Assembly: GCA_019828545.1 (NCBI GenBank) | Contig: JACVRA010000148.1 | Span: 1 to 64,000, forward strand | Reading direction: 5' to 3' | Source of the DNA: Paracamarosporium sp. OC-R06-R3 | Lineage: Eukaryota; Ascomycota; Dothideomycetes; Pleosporales; Didymosphaeriaceae | Length of the DNA stretch: 64,000 nt | Notes under the pieces: model-generated | Told to the model about the DNA's origin: nothing | The model's database searches: none | Seen by the model: the letters and a program-made list of their open reading frames with translations, nothing else | Program-made: the position numbers and the translations under genes | Shown here: positions 1 through 12,054 of the stretch, piece after piece | Layout of the letters: each line of letters starts with the position of its first letter | Numbering within the stretch: position 1 is the first letter of the stretch

Positions 1-2476
1 GACGCAAGGGCGGCGAGGCTCGCTGGACGGGCGCCGCCTGCAATTCGCCGCCCGCCTGCCGCCCGCCGAGGCCCCGCGCAGCCTCCCCGTCACGCCGCCC
101 GCGCCTGGCCCGCGACTGGCTGGCTCGCTGGCTCGCCGCCCTCCCACACCGTCTGCGCGCGCTGCTTTCGGGGCGCTGCGCAGGCCTGCTACCGCTGTGC
201 CGGGCCGCGCCCACCCAGCGCCCGCTCGGATCATGGCCCCTCCAGGCGAAGGGTTGCATCTGCCCACCGCGCCCCGCTGCGTGGCTGTCTCTGCCTCGAC
301 AGGTCGCCTCCAGCCGCTCCCCCCCCGACCCACGACGGCCGAACGACCGACTGCCCGCCTGCCTGCCTGCCCCTCCGACTGACAGCCAACGGCCACGGCG
401 ACGCTGGCTCCACGCGCCTCGCCCGCCGGCCCGTCGCGCCCCCAGCGGCCCCCCTTTGGCCCGCAGCGACTCCACCGCCCGTTCGCTGCATGGGTGCCGC
501 CCCAGATGAAACATCGCGGACCCAGGCTGCCGGTCGTGTGCTGCCGTGTCGAGTCGCCCCATGGAGCGCCGTGTCGTGGCCAATGTTCCTGCGTCGCTGC
601 ACGGGACCGTCGTGGCCCAGGCGAGCCAATGTGCGCGCCCGGTCCCCGCTGCGCGCTCGCTGGTGCAAGGAATGCGAGGCGCTGCGTGGGCCACCGACCT
701 TTCGAGAAAGATGCGAGCCCGGGCCCTGGGGCAAATCCCCTCTCCCTGACATCGGAGATATAGAGACGCCTCTTTGGGAAAGCGTCGCTGCTGCAGCTTG
801 CCAATGCTTGCCAATGCTACCGTGGTGCTAGAGAACGGCACTGGTCTGAGCCGCGCGATACGCATCATTTGCTCTGGGGCTGAATCTTGATCCATCACCG
901 TAAGAGATGCCCTGAAGCTACCAGCTTGGTAGGCACTTCTTCTTTCAGCCAAACAACCCGATCAACTCCCCCAGCTACCCTGTCTGTCCTGTATCAATCT
1001 ATAGCCTTGACACTGTACTTGTACTGGCCCTGTCTTATGCCCTCCCCCGTCCACCCCCCTCAGTCTTGCATCGTCCTCGCATTTCCAAGATAATTCTCCG
1101 CCCTCATCTATTCTCCGCCTGTGGCTCGACCCCATCCTGGCCCGTTGTTCCTTTTTCTCTCGTGCTGTTCGAGAACAAAGATCACGGGACTTCCCTGGTC
1201 CTGGCCGCTCTGTGCAACCTCAGTACGAGCAGGAAGCCGTTGAGCCGTTTGGGAGCAAAAGGCAAAGTGCATACATATATCTCAGGCCGCGTCTCTTCCT
1301 CGACAAAGAGACTCTCCACGCCTCGTGCACCACTGCAATCCCTCTGCCAGCCCCTGCCACCGCGGTAGCCCCCGATCCCCCAACCACCAACAAAGACAAG
1401 CATCGCGTCTGCCACACCGCATCGGCGGCGTCGACAAGCAAGCAGATCCGCGAACCCGGCGTCCGCGCCGATCGCTAAGGACTCGACGACAGGTGACGAA
1501 ACAGCCACGCTCGAAAACAGGCAGCGCCACAGTCTTCGTTTGGGGCGGCTGCAGGACAACCCGGTAGGTTTCAACCAGATTGCTCAGGCCAGAGACTGAC
1601 AAGTCGACAGCATCCGCCATCTCATCACAGCCGCCAGGAACCAGGGTCGGCTAGCAGATCAGTGCCTGTCTGTGCACCCGCATCGCGCAATTCGAGATCT
1701 GTGGAGACGGGAAGAAGCAAAGCGCACCTGGCGGCCTGAGGCTCCACCCCGGCGAGCGCTGCAGCTTAAGGATCGCCCGCCGTCCCCACGCCTGGGCTGG
1801 GAACAGAGCAGAGCAGAGCAGAGCAGTCGTCTTGCCAGCCAACCAGCCAGCCAACCAGCCAGCCGACCAGCCAGCCAGCCAGCCGGTCGGTCAGTCAGTC
1901 AGTCAGTCCGTCCGTCAGTCAGTCATTGCCCGTCACCGCCTTGGGCCCGTCCTGTGACTAAGCCTCGCGACAGCAGCCGGCGTAGACGAGTCGGTGTGGT
2001 CGAACCCACCCCGCTGGATAAAGTGCGCATTGTTGGCCGGGGTCGTCTGCGGCAGAGTCGAGCGCACCGAGCATTGAGCGTCGAGCCGCGAGCATTGGCA
2101 TCCCCCCTCCCCCCCCCTCGATTGCAGGCGGCGGCAGCTAGTCGAGGGCCCCATCCCGCCCTCCCCGTGCCTGTCCTGCGCCTGTCCTGCGCCTGTGCCA
2201 GTGCCGGCTAAACCCCCGGATCTCCCTTGAAGCGAGCCAACAACGGCAGTCGTCGAGGTGACGGCTCGCAGCAGCACCGCCGTCGTGCCCTCGCCGACAA
2301 GGTCGCCTCGAGTCCGCAACAGCAGCGACGTAAGCGCCCGTCAGCGACCAGGAACCTCGCCACAGCCGACGCCGTTGACTGCGGGCCCAGCACGCCGGAT
2401 TCGCAGCGCGCGAAGGAGCTGAGGCGTGAGATTCGCTTCCCCCCGGGCGGCCTCTGGTCGTAGGAGCGTCTGCAAT
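1..2476. other. GC-rich gene-free leader upstream of vib1
   Basis: I see no supportable gene here. The first 750 bases are very GC-rich, and their open frames on both strands are low-complexity Arg/Gly/Pro/Ala text without domains. The rest is pyrimidine-rich with short simple repeats. Because the next gene starts at 2477 on the plus strand, this is most likely its promoter and a long 5' leader. Nothing in the sequence fixes the transcription start. Confidence 0.6.
1805..1925. repeat. Simple repeats: (AGAGC)4 and tetranucleotide run
   Basis: Four AGAGC units (1805-1824) are followed from 1835 by about 90 bases built from CCAG/CCAA/GTCA/GTCC tetranucleotides. They lie about 550 bases upstream of the vib1 start codon, in the presumed leader. 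Confidence 0.85.
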
Positions 2477-5285
2477 ATGAACCAAGGTAAGTCAGCCTTA
2501 AACACACCTCCTCAGAGCCTTCCCACGCGCGGCACGCTGTCCTCCCATAAACCCGCGCCCTTCTCCGCATTCTTCCACAGCGCCCACATTCTTCCACTCC
2601 TTTCTTATATTGGCCCGCGAGCCTGCACCCTGCCCTGCCCTGCCCTGCCCCCTTCGGTCTGCCGCTGCACACTGTGGACCCGCCGTTCTCGCCCTCTGCT
2701 GTGGTGCACTCTGGCACCTCTGCACCCGATCGCGGAGCCCTGTGCGACGGCGTCCCACGCGTGCTCTCGTATCGTCGGCGGGTGCACGTTGTCCGTTTTT
2801 GTCCTACACCTTGCACCACGCCTCGCTCCGCCTGATTGGCTGACCCGCCCCCCCAAGCAGTGGTGCTCCAACCCTCTCTGCCATTGGCATCGGAAAACCC
2901 CTTCTCTTCGGAGCAAGAATGCATCGATCACATTGGTGCTCATGCACATCATAGTCCCTTCGCAGCTGGCGTTTCCGATCAGCTCAGGCGCGAAAGCACC
3001 CTGGCCCAGTCGCCGGCCGGCATTCCGCTGAGCTCCCTCAGGACCTACAACACTCATCGTCCCGAAGCCTCGTAAGTAATCCCTCTCATTGGCCCTCGCC
3101 CTCCCGGTCGGCATGCCGGGCTCCGCAGTGTTGCCTTGTCCTGCGGCCCCCAGCCCATGCCTGCCTCGACGCCTCTTCGCCTGGTGCTGCCCAAGCTCTG
3201 GCTTCCACGACCGCCGAAACAAACACGTCCTCGTCATGTCTCCCGTCGCACACGTCCCGGACGCATGGTGCACCTAGCTCTTCCGCCAGGCTGGTCTGTC
3301 ACATTTGATCACACGACAAGCCTAGCGGCCATGCCCACATCGTCCCTGGCCAAGTTGCCAACTTACACCGTGCCACCCACTCGACGGTTACACATCACTA
3401 TCGCTGCCAGCACTCGCCCCGATAACTTTGTCTTGCTGGCTTGACTAACCACCCTCGTAGCTATCCGTCCAGTGCGGCTCTTTCCGACACGGGCTCAGGG
3501 TCCATCTCCGCCTCACCCAGCTCAAACTCATCCTCGCAGCTAACCTACCCATCTCTCGGCCACCACGCCTATTTCCCCAACCACCTACCCCTAGCCAACT
3601 ATAACACAGCATTCGCACAATACGGTAGTAGCATGTCGTCGACTCGACGACCACCCATGATGTGCGTAGCCTTTTTGTGGTGCCTTTGTGCCTGCAAAAC
3701 CTTGGCCCCATTGCATGACAGCTGACAGATACACGGTAGGACTGAACCTTCGCCATCGGTTATGCTGCCTCCAGCACGATCACCAGGGATGGGCAACCCC
3801 GTGTCACCGTCCATGGGTGCGACGGCCAGGGATAATTATACTACATCTACGCCAGGCTTGTCTCGACACCCACACGCTCTCTCACCTCGCCATTCCGACG
3901 TTCCCCGTTACGGCTCTCTACCCGAGACACCCAGGAGTGTTGTTTCCGCCACCATGCCCTTGCCCACATCATATACCAACAGCCTCTCCATGGGTAGCTA
4001 CGGAGCCCAGCCTGAACGCCCCGGCGAGACCCCGCCTTTCAACACCCAGGAAGACTACTGCAACATCATTTCAGACGGTGCAAAGGTCACGCCCACCATC
4101 GATGCAAAAATCGAAAAGGGCTTCTTCATGTCCAACGACGGCGTTTGGACCTGCTATCGTAGGAACTATTTTGCCGTGACCGTCCACTACAACCTCCATC
4201 CGTGGGTAAACAATAGTCGCCTCTACCTAGACCAGGGTAGTGGCAAACCTCAGGAGCAGATACAGTCCCTAGCCGTGTCGCTGGCCGCAGCAGTAGACGG
4301 TTCTGGTGGAAAGGGCATCGAGCTGATCCAACATACGCCCAAACGCGACAAGGGACCCCAACTGCAGATGAAGAAGGAGCTGCTCTCGCCCATGCCTCCT
4401 GGAAAACCTCACGAACACGGAGGTTATGGTCTTAGTTCCTACAATCAGTCTAGCCAAGTAACCGGTCCGGTGCTTCCTCTTCAAAACGAAAATGAGTCTC
4501 CGCAACAATACTCGCCCACTAGCCATGCGAACAACAGCTATCAGCATGGCTTTGAGCGCATACAATTCAAGTCAGCTACTGCTAACAACGGCAAGCGTCG
4601 AGCTCAGCAGCAATACTACCACCTCATTGTCGAGCTCTGGGCAAACATCCAAAGTCCAAGGGACAAAGACCCTCGCTGGGTCAAGGTTGCCTCGCGGTCC
4701 TCTCATCCTGTTGTAGTACGCGGGAGATCACCCAGCCATTACCAGAACGAAGGACCACACAACGCGGGCGCGTCTCGCGGTGCAGGCAGCGGCGGCGGTC
4801 CTGGGCCAGGCCCTCATGGATACGGTGCAAGCGGAGCCACCCAGTATACTACCAGCTATCGTAACGGTCTATCAGGCGGCGGATCATCAGGCCTTGGCGG
4901 TGGCATGTACAGAGGCACTGCATACTCGCTGGATCCGAGCCCCATGGGTAGCCATTCTGTCAGCTCTGCAAGTTCCCTCAGCGGGGGCCCAGTGGAGAGT
5001 TTCGTGGGAGATCATCACATGGCAGAGGACGAAGATGCTAAGATGATGCAGTCGCACAACGACTACCAATACTACCCTGCTCCTATTTTCGAGGCGATAC
5101 AGCCCAAAGTCGAAAGCACAATACCTCCGGTTCTGGACCGTAGAATCAAAGAAGAATTCCCTGGCCCGTCTGGCATAGGCCCTTCATGGCAAGTCGGAGG
5201 ATGCGGTCGCTTCCAAGGCATGGAGACCAGTCGAGGTTATTACCCCGAAGTGCATGCGCAACATGCGCATGCTACAGGCTATTGA
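2477..5285 (+). CDS. vib1: NDT80/PhoG-like transcription factor (VIB-1/XprG type)
   Basis: This is a DNA-binding regulator. In the family, VIB-1 (Neurospora) and XprG (Aspergillus) control extracellular protease production, starvation responses and heterokaryon incompatibility. My model has four exons: 2477-2486, 2861-3071, 3461-3661 and 3740-5285, giving 655 residues. The first exon is only ten bases and encodes Met-Asn-Gln plus one base. It joins in frame across a 374-base intron, the second intron is 389 bases and the third 78. The NDT80 fold lies at about residues 248-476, with stretches such as KIEKGFFMSNDGVWTCYRRN and AQQQYYHLIVELWA. The flanks are Ser/Pro/Gly-rich and probably disordered. 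Family assignment is secure. The third intron's splice sites are the least certain part: I chose donor GTGCGT and acceptor GGTAG because they keep the frame. Confidence 0.9.
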
Positions 5286-6444
5286 CGAGCGAACCTCGCC
5301 GCCATTTGTCATTGCTGTTGACCAGATGTCAACAGTACGCCGGGCTTGAAATTGTTCAAGCGCAGCGTAGGTGATGTCGGGGATCTCTTCCCTGCGGCAC
5401 ATGGGCGCAACTCCGCCCATACCCTGCAACATTCCCGGTTATTGCAACATGTTAACGACACATATTCTAATTCGATTGGGTAAAGGGCCGTGGCTCGGTC
5501 ACAGCAAACGGTAACTTCGAACCGCCCGAACTGCGCACGGACACCTTTTTTCGCGGCATAACACCAAGAGCAAGCGGGCGGCATGAAGGAAGCGCGCATG
5601 GTAAGACTCGCATACATGCGTATCAGAGCGCGCCGGTTGTCACTCAAGAAACGGTCTACCTTGCTCGTCGCCCTTTACCCGCCCAAACTTTGGGCCTTTT
5701 TGTTGACCGGCTTTCACTTATTAGCATATCTATTCCTGCACAAGCGCTTCCACCACGGTCATGACCTAATGACTTGCATGAGCGACCCTTTTTACATTTC
5801 CACATATCCCCATTCCCCTGTCTCGTATTGTCTTAATATCTCATTACCTATCGGAATATGCGTATCCACGGTGGATGCAAAAGGAGTTTGATGGTTGGGC
5901 TGGACGGTATCTATCACGGCAATGTATGGAGTCTCTCTCTCTGGTTTGTCTGCAACGGGCTGCGCATGGAGCATGGAGCATCGGATGGGAAAAATATCCG
6001 GATGGACATACCCTTTTTGTTTTGCTATAGCCATCGAATGTGGGCGGCAGCCTGCCGCGCCACTCGATGGATATTGCGCGGGTCACGGAATGTATGAATG
6101 ACAGGCCACGGGCCACAGCTGGCGCAGGAGAGACGGTGCGAGAGGAGGCGGATGACGACCAAATGGCGAATGATGGTGGCCTTGTCCATGTATGATTATA
6201 TCGTCCCAAAAGCGTGTGTAGTTTGAAATCGAGCAGGCGGTCATTCTCACCAAGCTTGCAAAGGCTTTGTCCATGTGCAATGTGCGAGTGAGGTGAAGGG
6301 AAGCTTCGACTTAGCTCCCGTCGGCTCGCGGAAGTGGTTCCGCGACGCGCCGGCCTCTGCTCGCGAAAACCTTCAGGGCACAACACGTTGTCGTCATCAC
6401 AACCGCCCCCCACGCCGGACACAGTCAACGCGAAACCCTCACAC
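5286..6444. other. Gene-free interval between vib1 and SRP102
   Basis: This should hold the 3' UTR of the NDT80 regulator and the promoter of the following gene. Open frames on both strands are short and show no family signature. I see nothing else. Confidence 0.6.
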
Positions 6445-7457
6445 ATGGCGTGGTACGACGAGGACAGCTGGGCCACGGCGGCCTTCGCGCCCAAGGGCGC
6501 TACCATCGCCATCACATTCCTCCTCTCCGTGCTGCTGCCGATTCTGCTGCATCAGTTCATCTATCGCAAAGCGACGCCCACGACACTGCCCTCTTTCCTG
6601 CTCATCGGCCCCAGCGGCGGAGGAAAGACAGCCTTTCTTACTCTGGTGGGTTCTTCCTGTCTTTGCAGGGCGCCGTGCCCACTGCCAGTCCCTGCCTAGG
6701 AATCCGCCCCCCCTCCCCTCCGTGCTCTGTTTATCTGCATCCCCTTTCACTCGGCTCCGGACTGATTCGACCCCAGACGGAGCGCAAGGCCGTTGCCCAG
6801 ACACACACATCGACGGCGCCGTTGGCCATCGAGGCCCTCCTCCCTGAAGACTGCACGCCCCACTCGTCGCACTACCGCTCGCCGGGCGACCCAGCGTATG
6901 AGCGCTCACGCCGCTTCCTGCTTCTCGACACCCCTGGCCACGGCAAGCTGCGCCACTTTGCGACGACGCAGCTGGTCAACCCTATCAATGTCCGCGGCAT
7001 TGTCTTCGTTGTCGACGCGGCGTCGGTCGCCGAGGAGGCAGGGCTCAATGAGACGGCAGAGTACCTACACGACGTCTTGCTGGCCTTGCAGAAGCGCTAT
7101 ACAGGGGCCACCACCAGCAAGGGTCCTAAGGAGATCCCGGTGCTGATAGCCGCGAACAAGATGGATCTATTTACGGCTCTCCCACCGCATCTTGTTACGC
7201 AGCAGCTGGAGCGGGCCATCTCGGAGGTCAGAAAAAGCCGAGCCAAGGGTCTGAAAGATTCTGGAGTCGCCATGGGTGGTGAAGACGAGGGATTGGATGA
7301 GGAACGGGAATGGCTCGGCGAGGGAGGCGAGGGCAGCTTCGAATTCGGCCAGATGGAGGAGGTGGGGACCACCGTCACGGTCCACGGCGGCAATGTGATT
7401 GGCGGGGACGGTGCGGATGTGAAGAGCTGGTTCGAATGGATCGCTACGCAGCTGTGA
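6445..7457 (+). CDS. SRP102: Signal recognition particle receptor subunit beta
   Basis: This is the ER membrane GTPase that anchors the SRP receptor alpha subunit and helps target ribosome-nascent-chain complexes to the translocon. It has two exons, 6445-6645 and 6777-7457, and 293 residues. The donor GTGGGT falls after a Leu codon and the acceptor is CCCAG, in phase 0. A single membrane segment spans about residues 18-38. The P-loop GPSGGGKT is at 55-62, the switch Thr lies in QTHTS, the G3 box is DTPGHG and the G4 box is NKMD. An acidic, Gly-rich loop (GGEDEGLDEEREW) lies between G4 and the C-terminus and looks like a lineage-specific insertion. Size and motif order match fungal SRP receptor beta. 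Confidence 0.92.
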
Positions 7458-9784
7458 GGTTGCCCGGCCCGACCCAAGAATCACCCTGCGAGTCAGCCTT
7501 ATCCGTGGCCCGTGGGATTCTGCTCCACGCGCAAGCACCGTCACCGCTCTCACTCACTGTTTTCTGCCCGTGCGGAAACTGGATGACACTGCCTACTCAT
7601 TGTCTGCTACAAGACAAATGGCCGGCTAGACCGCTTCCTCTCTGGTATCTTAGCAGTCATTGAGCTCTTGCTCACTTCCGCCAAAATTGCCAGCTGTGGT
7701 CTATCAGACAGGGTGGCATACACAATCTACACTAGAAGTTTTATCAAATGATGACAAGAATCAGCATCTCTTCCGTGGGATCATTACACCGCATGTCCTC
7801 CCAGCCCTCTGGCTCAGTTTATGTTAAACGGCGATAAGATGCGTCTGACGTGCGGGTGCGCCTTTCCACTCGTTGCCCTATCATGGTTAAGCTTGTTAGC
7901 AGGGCTGAGGAAGCTGGTGGGACCCATCCTTCAGCCCTACCACCACGAATCAGTTGTCCTGTTCTTTCTCCACTTGACATGACCAGCGCGCTCTGCTTTA
8001 GGTATAGGGCTGATACGCTTACATCGCGGGCTTAGGGCTACGATTGACTCTTGCATTAGTTCGTCTGCCCACATTCGTGTGGGATTCTGCGATTCGGTCC
8101 GCTGTTCAGGTAATGCTCCGCGCTGGAGATCGTTTCGATCCGGCGAAAAGCTACTCAACGTACCCCCTCCCGTATGCCATGGATGGCGACAGCATGGAAT
8201 ACTACATAAGCCCTACGAGCTCCATAGCCAGATCTGGGATCCTTCGCGAAGCCAGTCAGCTGACCCGATCAAGTTGTCGAGATCTTCTGAAACAACATGG
8301 TCGACGCGTGGTCTGGCGTGGAGAAAGCAAGGTACATGGACCTCGTGTGAGTAGAACATCCCAAGGTTAAGGCCCGTAGGGCGGCGCTCAGCAACGCTCA
8401 AGACCAGGGTGAACCCGACCGAACGCATCTTTTAGGAAGTGTTCCGTGGTCTCCGCATCCTTCCCTTCCCGTTGGGGTCCGGGTTCAGGGAGGGTGATGC
8501 TGATCAGTGGCGCGCCCATCAGCTTATGGCAGGGGCATTATGAGGCAGGGGTGGGGCGAAAGACGGTTTGGCATGTGCATGGGGCATACCTTTAAGGTGG
8601 CTAGTGGCGCATGGAAGATCCAGGGCGTATTCGTGCTTGTTTGAAGAGACGAGGTGCGTCGTGCAGGTCAAAAGCGAGCACCGAGATCCTCGTGTTCGGC
8701 ACGTGTTACGATTCCTTGAAAGCATGGGCGTAAGCAAGCTTGCAGCCACCACACCACCACTGTGCAAAATGCATCCATCAATTTTCACTTGATTCGTCGT
8801 GGATGGACAGGACCATGCCTTGTAAGGGTGTTGTCGCGGCAGGGGGAAACAACGGAGTTCGTCACCATCCCTGCTTGACCAGGAGCATTTGATCCATCCT
8901 TCTGCGGTATGCCTCCCCGACACAGGGACCCTCGCAACGACACCAACGTCGTATGTCATGCCTGATTTGGCGTTGCGGGGCCCATGCTATCGCCGTTTGG
9001 ATGCGGCTACAGCATGGCACTTTCGATTTGATATTCAGGGCTTTTTATGCGCCGGCGTAAAGGAACGCATCCGCTTATTATGCTGCCGTACGACCACGGA
9101 CTGTATCACAGATTTTCAGGGGCACAGCAGGCTTTCAGGGCTGGGGTGTGTTGCGGTCTAGCCTTTTGTATGTGCTGCACAGGTAGCGGATTAGGGGACG
9201 GTAGTTGTGGGAAGTGCCGGGTGTGTGAGCAGGATGTTTGTGAGGGGTTGAGTTGTTTCCTACTCGTTGTGGATTAGATGCACGCGTTGCCTTTGAAGAA
9301 GGTTTCTATGACCAAGACACAGGCGGTATCATGAAGCTGTGAGAATAAAGACATAGAGGGCAATTCGTGGTTCAACAGGTCATGGTGGCACGACAGCCGT
9401 CGCTCGTAGGGCTGGTGGCGTCCCACAAATGGCCTAGCGTCCGCCCAAAAAGGTGGACAGGTGGGCTGAACCGAGGATCGGCTAGTGGCGGGTCAACGTG
9501 TTTAACGTCTGCGGGTCGAAAGACTTTTGTTTTTGACGGCTCACGCTTGCGACGGTGCGGATTGCGACATTGAGGCGATATTTCTGAAGAGAAAGTTCGA
9601 CTCTGGGCTCCACTCACTCCAACACCTACCACATCCTAGGGCAAGACCGCGGACGGACTTTGTCGTGCTGCTTTGCTTGCGTACCCCGCCGCCACTCCGT
9701 TTACATACCGACGACGAGCCTCTGTGCTCCTTCTGCTCCTCGACTTCTCTCTCCGTCGCGTCAGGCAGCTGAGAACCTTCCACC
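7458..9784. other. Gene-free interval of 2.3 kb
   Basis: I find no supportable gene. The longest frame (8519-8959 on the minus strand, 146 codons) has no domain and no convincing splice context, and the other frames are shorter. The right end must contain the promoter of cystathionine beta-synthase. No tRNA-like fold was recognised. Confidence 0.5.
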
Positions 9785-11420
9785 ATGTCTACCACAACGC
9801 GCCCCGCCATACCGCCCGTGGTCATGGACAGCATCACGCAGCAAATCGGCAACACGCCCCTCGTCCGCCTGAACAAGATCCCTCAGTCGCTCGGCATCAC
9901 CGCGACCGTGTACGCCAAACTCGAGATGTTCAACGCAGGCGGCAGTGTCAAAGACCGCATCGCGCTGCGCATGGTCGAAGCTGCCGAGAAGAGCGGGCGT
10001 ATCAAGCCCGGCGACACGCTGATCGAGCCCACGTCTGGCAACACGGGAATTGGACTCGCACTCGTTGGCGCGGTCAAAGGGTACAAGGTCGTCATTACTC
10101 TGCCCGAGAAGATGAGTCCGGAAAAGGTCGCCGTGCTGAAAGCGCTCGGTGCAGAGGTCGTCCGCACACCCACGAGCGCCGCGTGGGACAGTCCCGAGTC
10201 GCACATTGGCGTTGCACGCCGCCTCGTCAAGGAGCTGCCCAACGCACACATCCTCGACCAATACACCAACCCCGACAACCCTCTTGCCCACGAGCACGGT
10301 ACTGCAGAGGAGATCTGGACCCAGACAGACGGAAAAGTAACATGCATTGTTGCGGGTGCAGGAACCGGCGGCACTGTGACTGGCATCGCAAAGGGGATAC
10401 ACAAGCATAGGAGGGACGTGAAGATCATTGCGGCGGACCCGCAAGGAAGTATCTTGGCACTTCCAGAGATGCTGAACACGGAGCATGCAAACAATCCGTA
10501 CAAGGTGGAGGGCATCGGGTACGACTTCATTCCGGACGTGTTGGAACAGAGCGTTGTGGATAAGTGGTATAAGACGGATGATCGGACGGCGTTTCAGTAT
10601 GCAAGAAGGCTGATTGCGGAAGAGGGTATTTTGTGCGGTGGGAGCAGTGGGAGTGCAATGGATGCTGCTGTGAAGGCTATTCAAGAGCTAAACCTTGGTG
10701 CGGATGATGTCGTCGTCGTCGTCTGCCCAGATTCAATCCGCAGCTATCTCAGCAAGGTGCGTAAACTCATATATTCCTCAAGACCAGCATACACTAACAT
10801 TAAGCTCGCAGTTCGTCGACGACGACTGGCTCGCAGCAAACGACCTCCTTCCTCCGACTCCCCCCATAACCCCCGACACAGCCCTCTCCCGCGCACGCTC
10901 CCGTACCGGTTCTCTCTCCAGCAAAGACTCCTTCAACGGCGCCACCATCGCCTCCCTCCGCCTCAAACCCATAACCACCATCCCCACCAACTCCCCCTGC
11001 TCCGAAGCCATCGAGACCATGCGAGAAAAAGGCTTCGACCAACTCCCCGTATCCCTGTACTCCGCAAGCGGCAAGGCACGCCTCGTAGGCCTCCTCACGC
11101 TCGGAAACGTGCTCTCGTACCTCGCAAGCGGGCGCGCAACGCCGCAGACCAAAGTCGAAGACGTGATGTTCGACTTCCGCAAGCTGGAAGAAGTAGTCAA
11201 GGACCTGGGGCGGCTGTCTCTCGAGGGCGCGGGCGAGAAAGTAGGAAGGCAGTTTGTCGAGATCACGGTGGAGACGAAGCTTGCGGATTTGATGAAGTTT
11301 TTTGAGTGGAATGCGGCGGCTGTGGTGACGGAGAGGGTCGACGGTGAATTGAGGGCTAAGGCCGTGGTTACTAAGGTTGATTTGTTGACGTGGATGGTTA
11401 GGCAGAATAAGGGGGAGTAG
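9785..11420 (+). CDS. CYS4: Cystathionine beta-synthase
   Basis: This PLP enzyme condenses homocysteine with serine to cystathionine, the first step of transsulfuration toward cysteine (Aspergillus mecB, yeast CYS4). Exons are 9785-10756 and 10812-11420, separated by a 55-base phase-0 intron (GTGCGT/CGCAG), giving 526 residues. The fold-type II catalytic core occupies about residues 12-330: the PLP lysine is K56 in GGSVKDR, the substrate loop TSGNTG is at 83-88, and the phosphate-binding GTGGT is at about 193-197. The second exon carries the C-terminal regulatory module with paired CBS motifs (about residues 380-520). There is no N-terminal haem-binding extension, as is usual in fungi. The start is chosen for its CACCATGTC context and because homology begins directly after it. 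Confidence 0.95.
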
Positions 11421-12054
11421 AGAGGCGTGGATGAGGAGATGGCATTGAGCATGGCGTTTGGGTGTCAATGTTTAGAGCGTGCTTGGTTTGGCTTCGGCTT
11501 TGGCTTCGGCTTTGGCTCTGATATACCTGTGTAGAGGACTTCAACGTCAGTGGAAATACACGATATAAGGTTAGCTCAACGGATTTTGTAGTCATGCTAT
11601 GCGCATAACCGATGTTCTCCTTGAGGACGATAGGTTGTGGATAGGCAAATCCCGTTCGCCTTTATCGTTCCTTCGTCTCTTCTTCCCTCCTTGAGAAAAG
11701 GTGTAAAGTCTCGCGAATTCCCTTGATTTCCTTCTTTACGTCACTTTCTGCTTACGCTGTACTCAATGCTGTACTCAATGGGACGAAAAGAGCTTATTCA
11801 AATTAGGTTTATATTTATAAGCCCAGAATTGTGTACGTTGCACGGTCTAATTGCTGAGATAAAGTAGATGAGCTTCTTCCCAACTCTAAGTATTCACAGC
11901 AAACTCGTCATGCCTGGAGTCTTAGGGTCACTACTCCAACAACCTTCTCCTAAATCTTGTTAAAGCTCTATGGATCTCTCGCTAGCAACGTATGATTTAC
12001 ATGGAAGGAGCATTCATCGTCAAGCACATCGATCTTCGGCTTAGCCTGATTCTA
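11421..12054. other. Gene-free interval between convergent genes
   Basis: This is the 3' flank of cystathionine beta-synthase (plus strand) and of the peptidase-like gene (minus strand). A short imperfect TTTGGCTTCGGC repeat sits near 11490. The rest is AT-leaning and I see no gene. Confidence 0.6.

Noticed and set aside
231..752. 173-codon minus-strand frame in the GC-rich leader
   Set aside because: High GC removes stops; the product is low-complexity Arg/Gly/Ala/Ser text.
8519..8959. 146-codon minus-strand frame in the 7.5-9.8 kb gap
   Set aside because: No domain, signal peptide or plausible splice partner.
9761..10684. 307-codon minus-strand frame over cystathionine beta-synthase
   Set aside because: A shadow of a well-defined sense gene, with no domain or splice context of its own.
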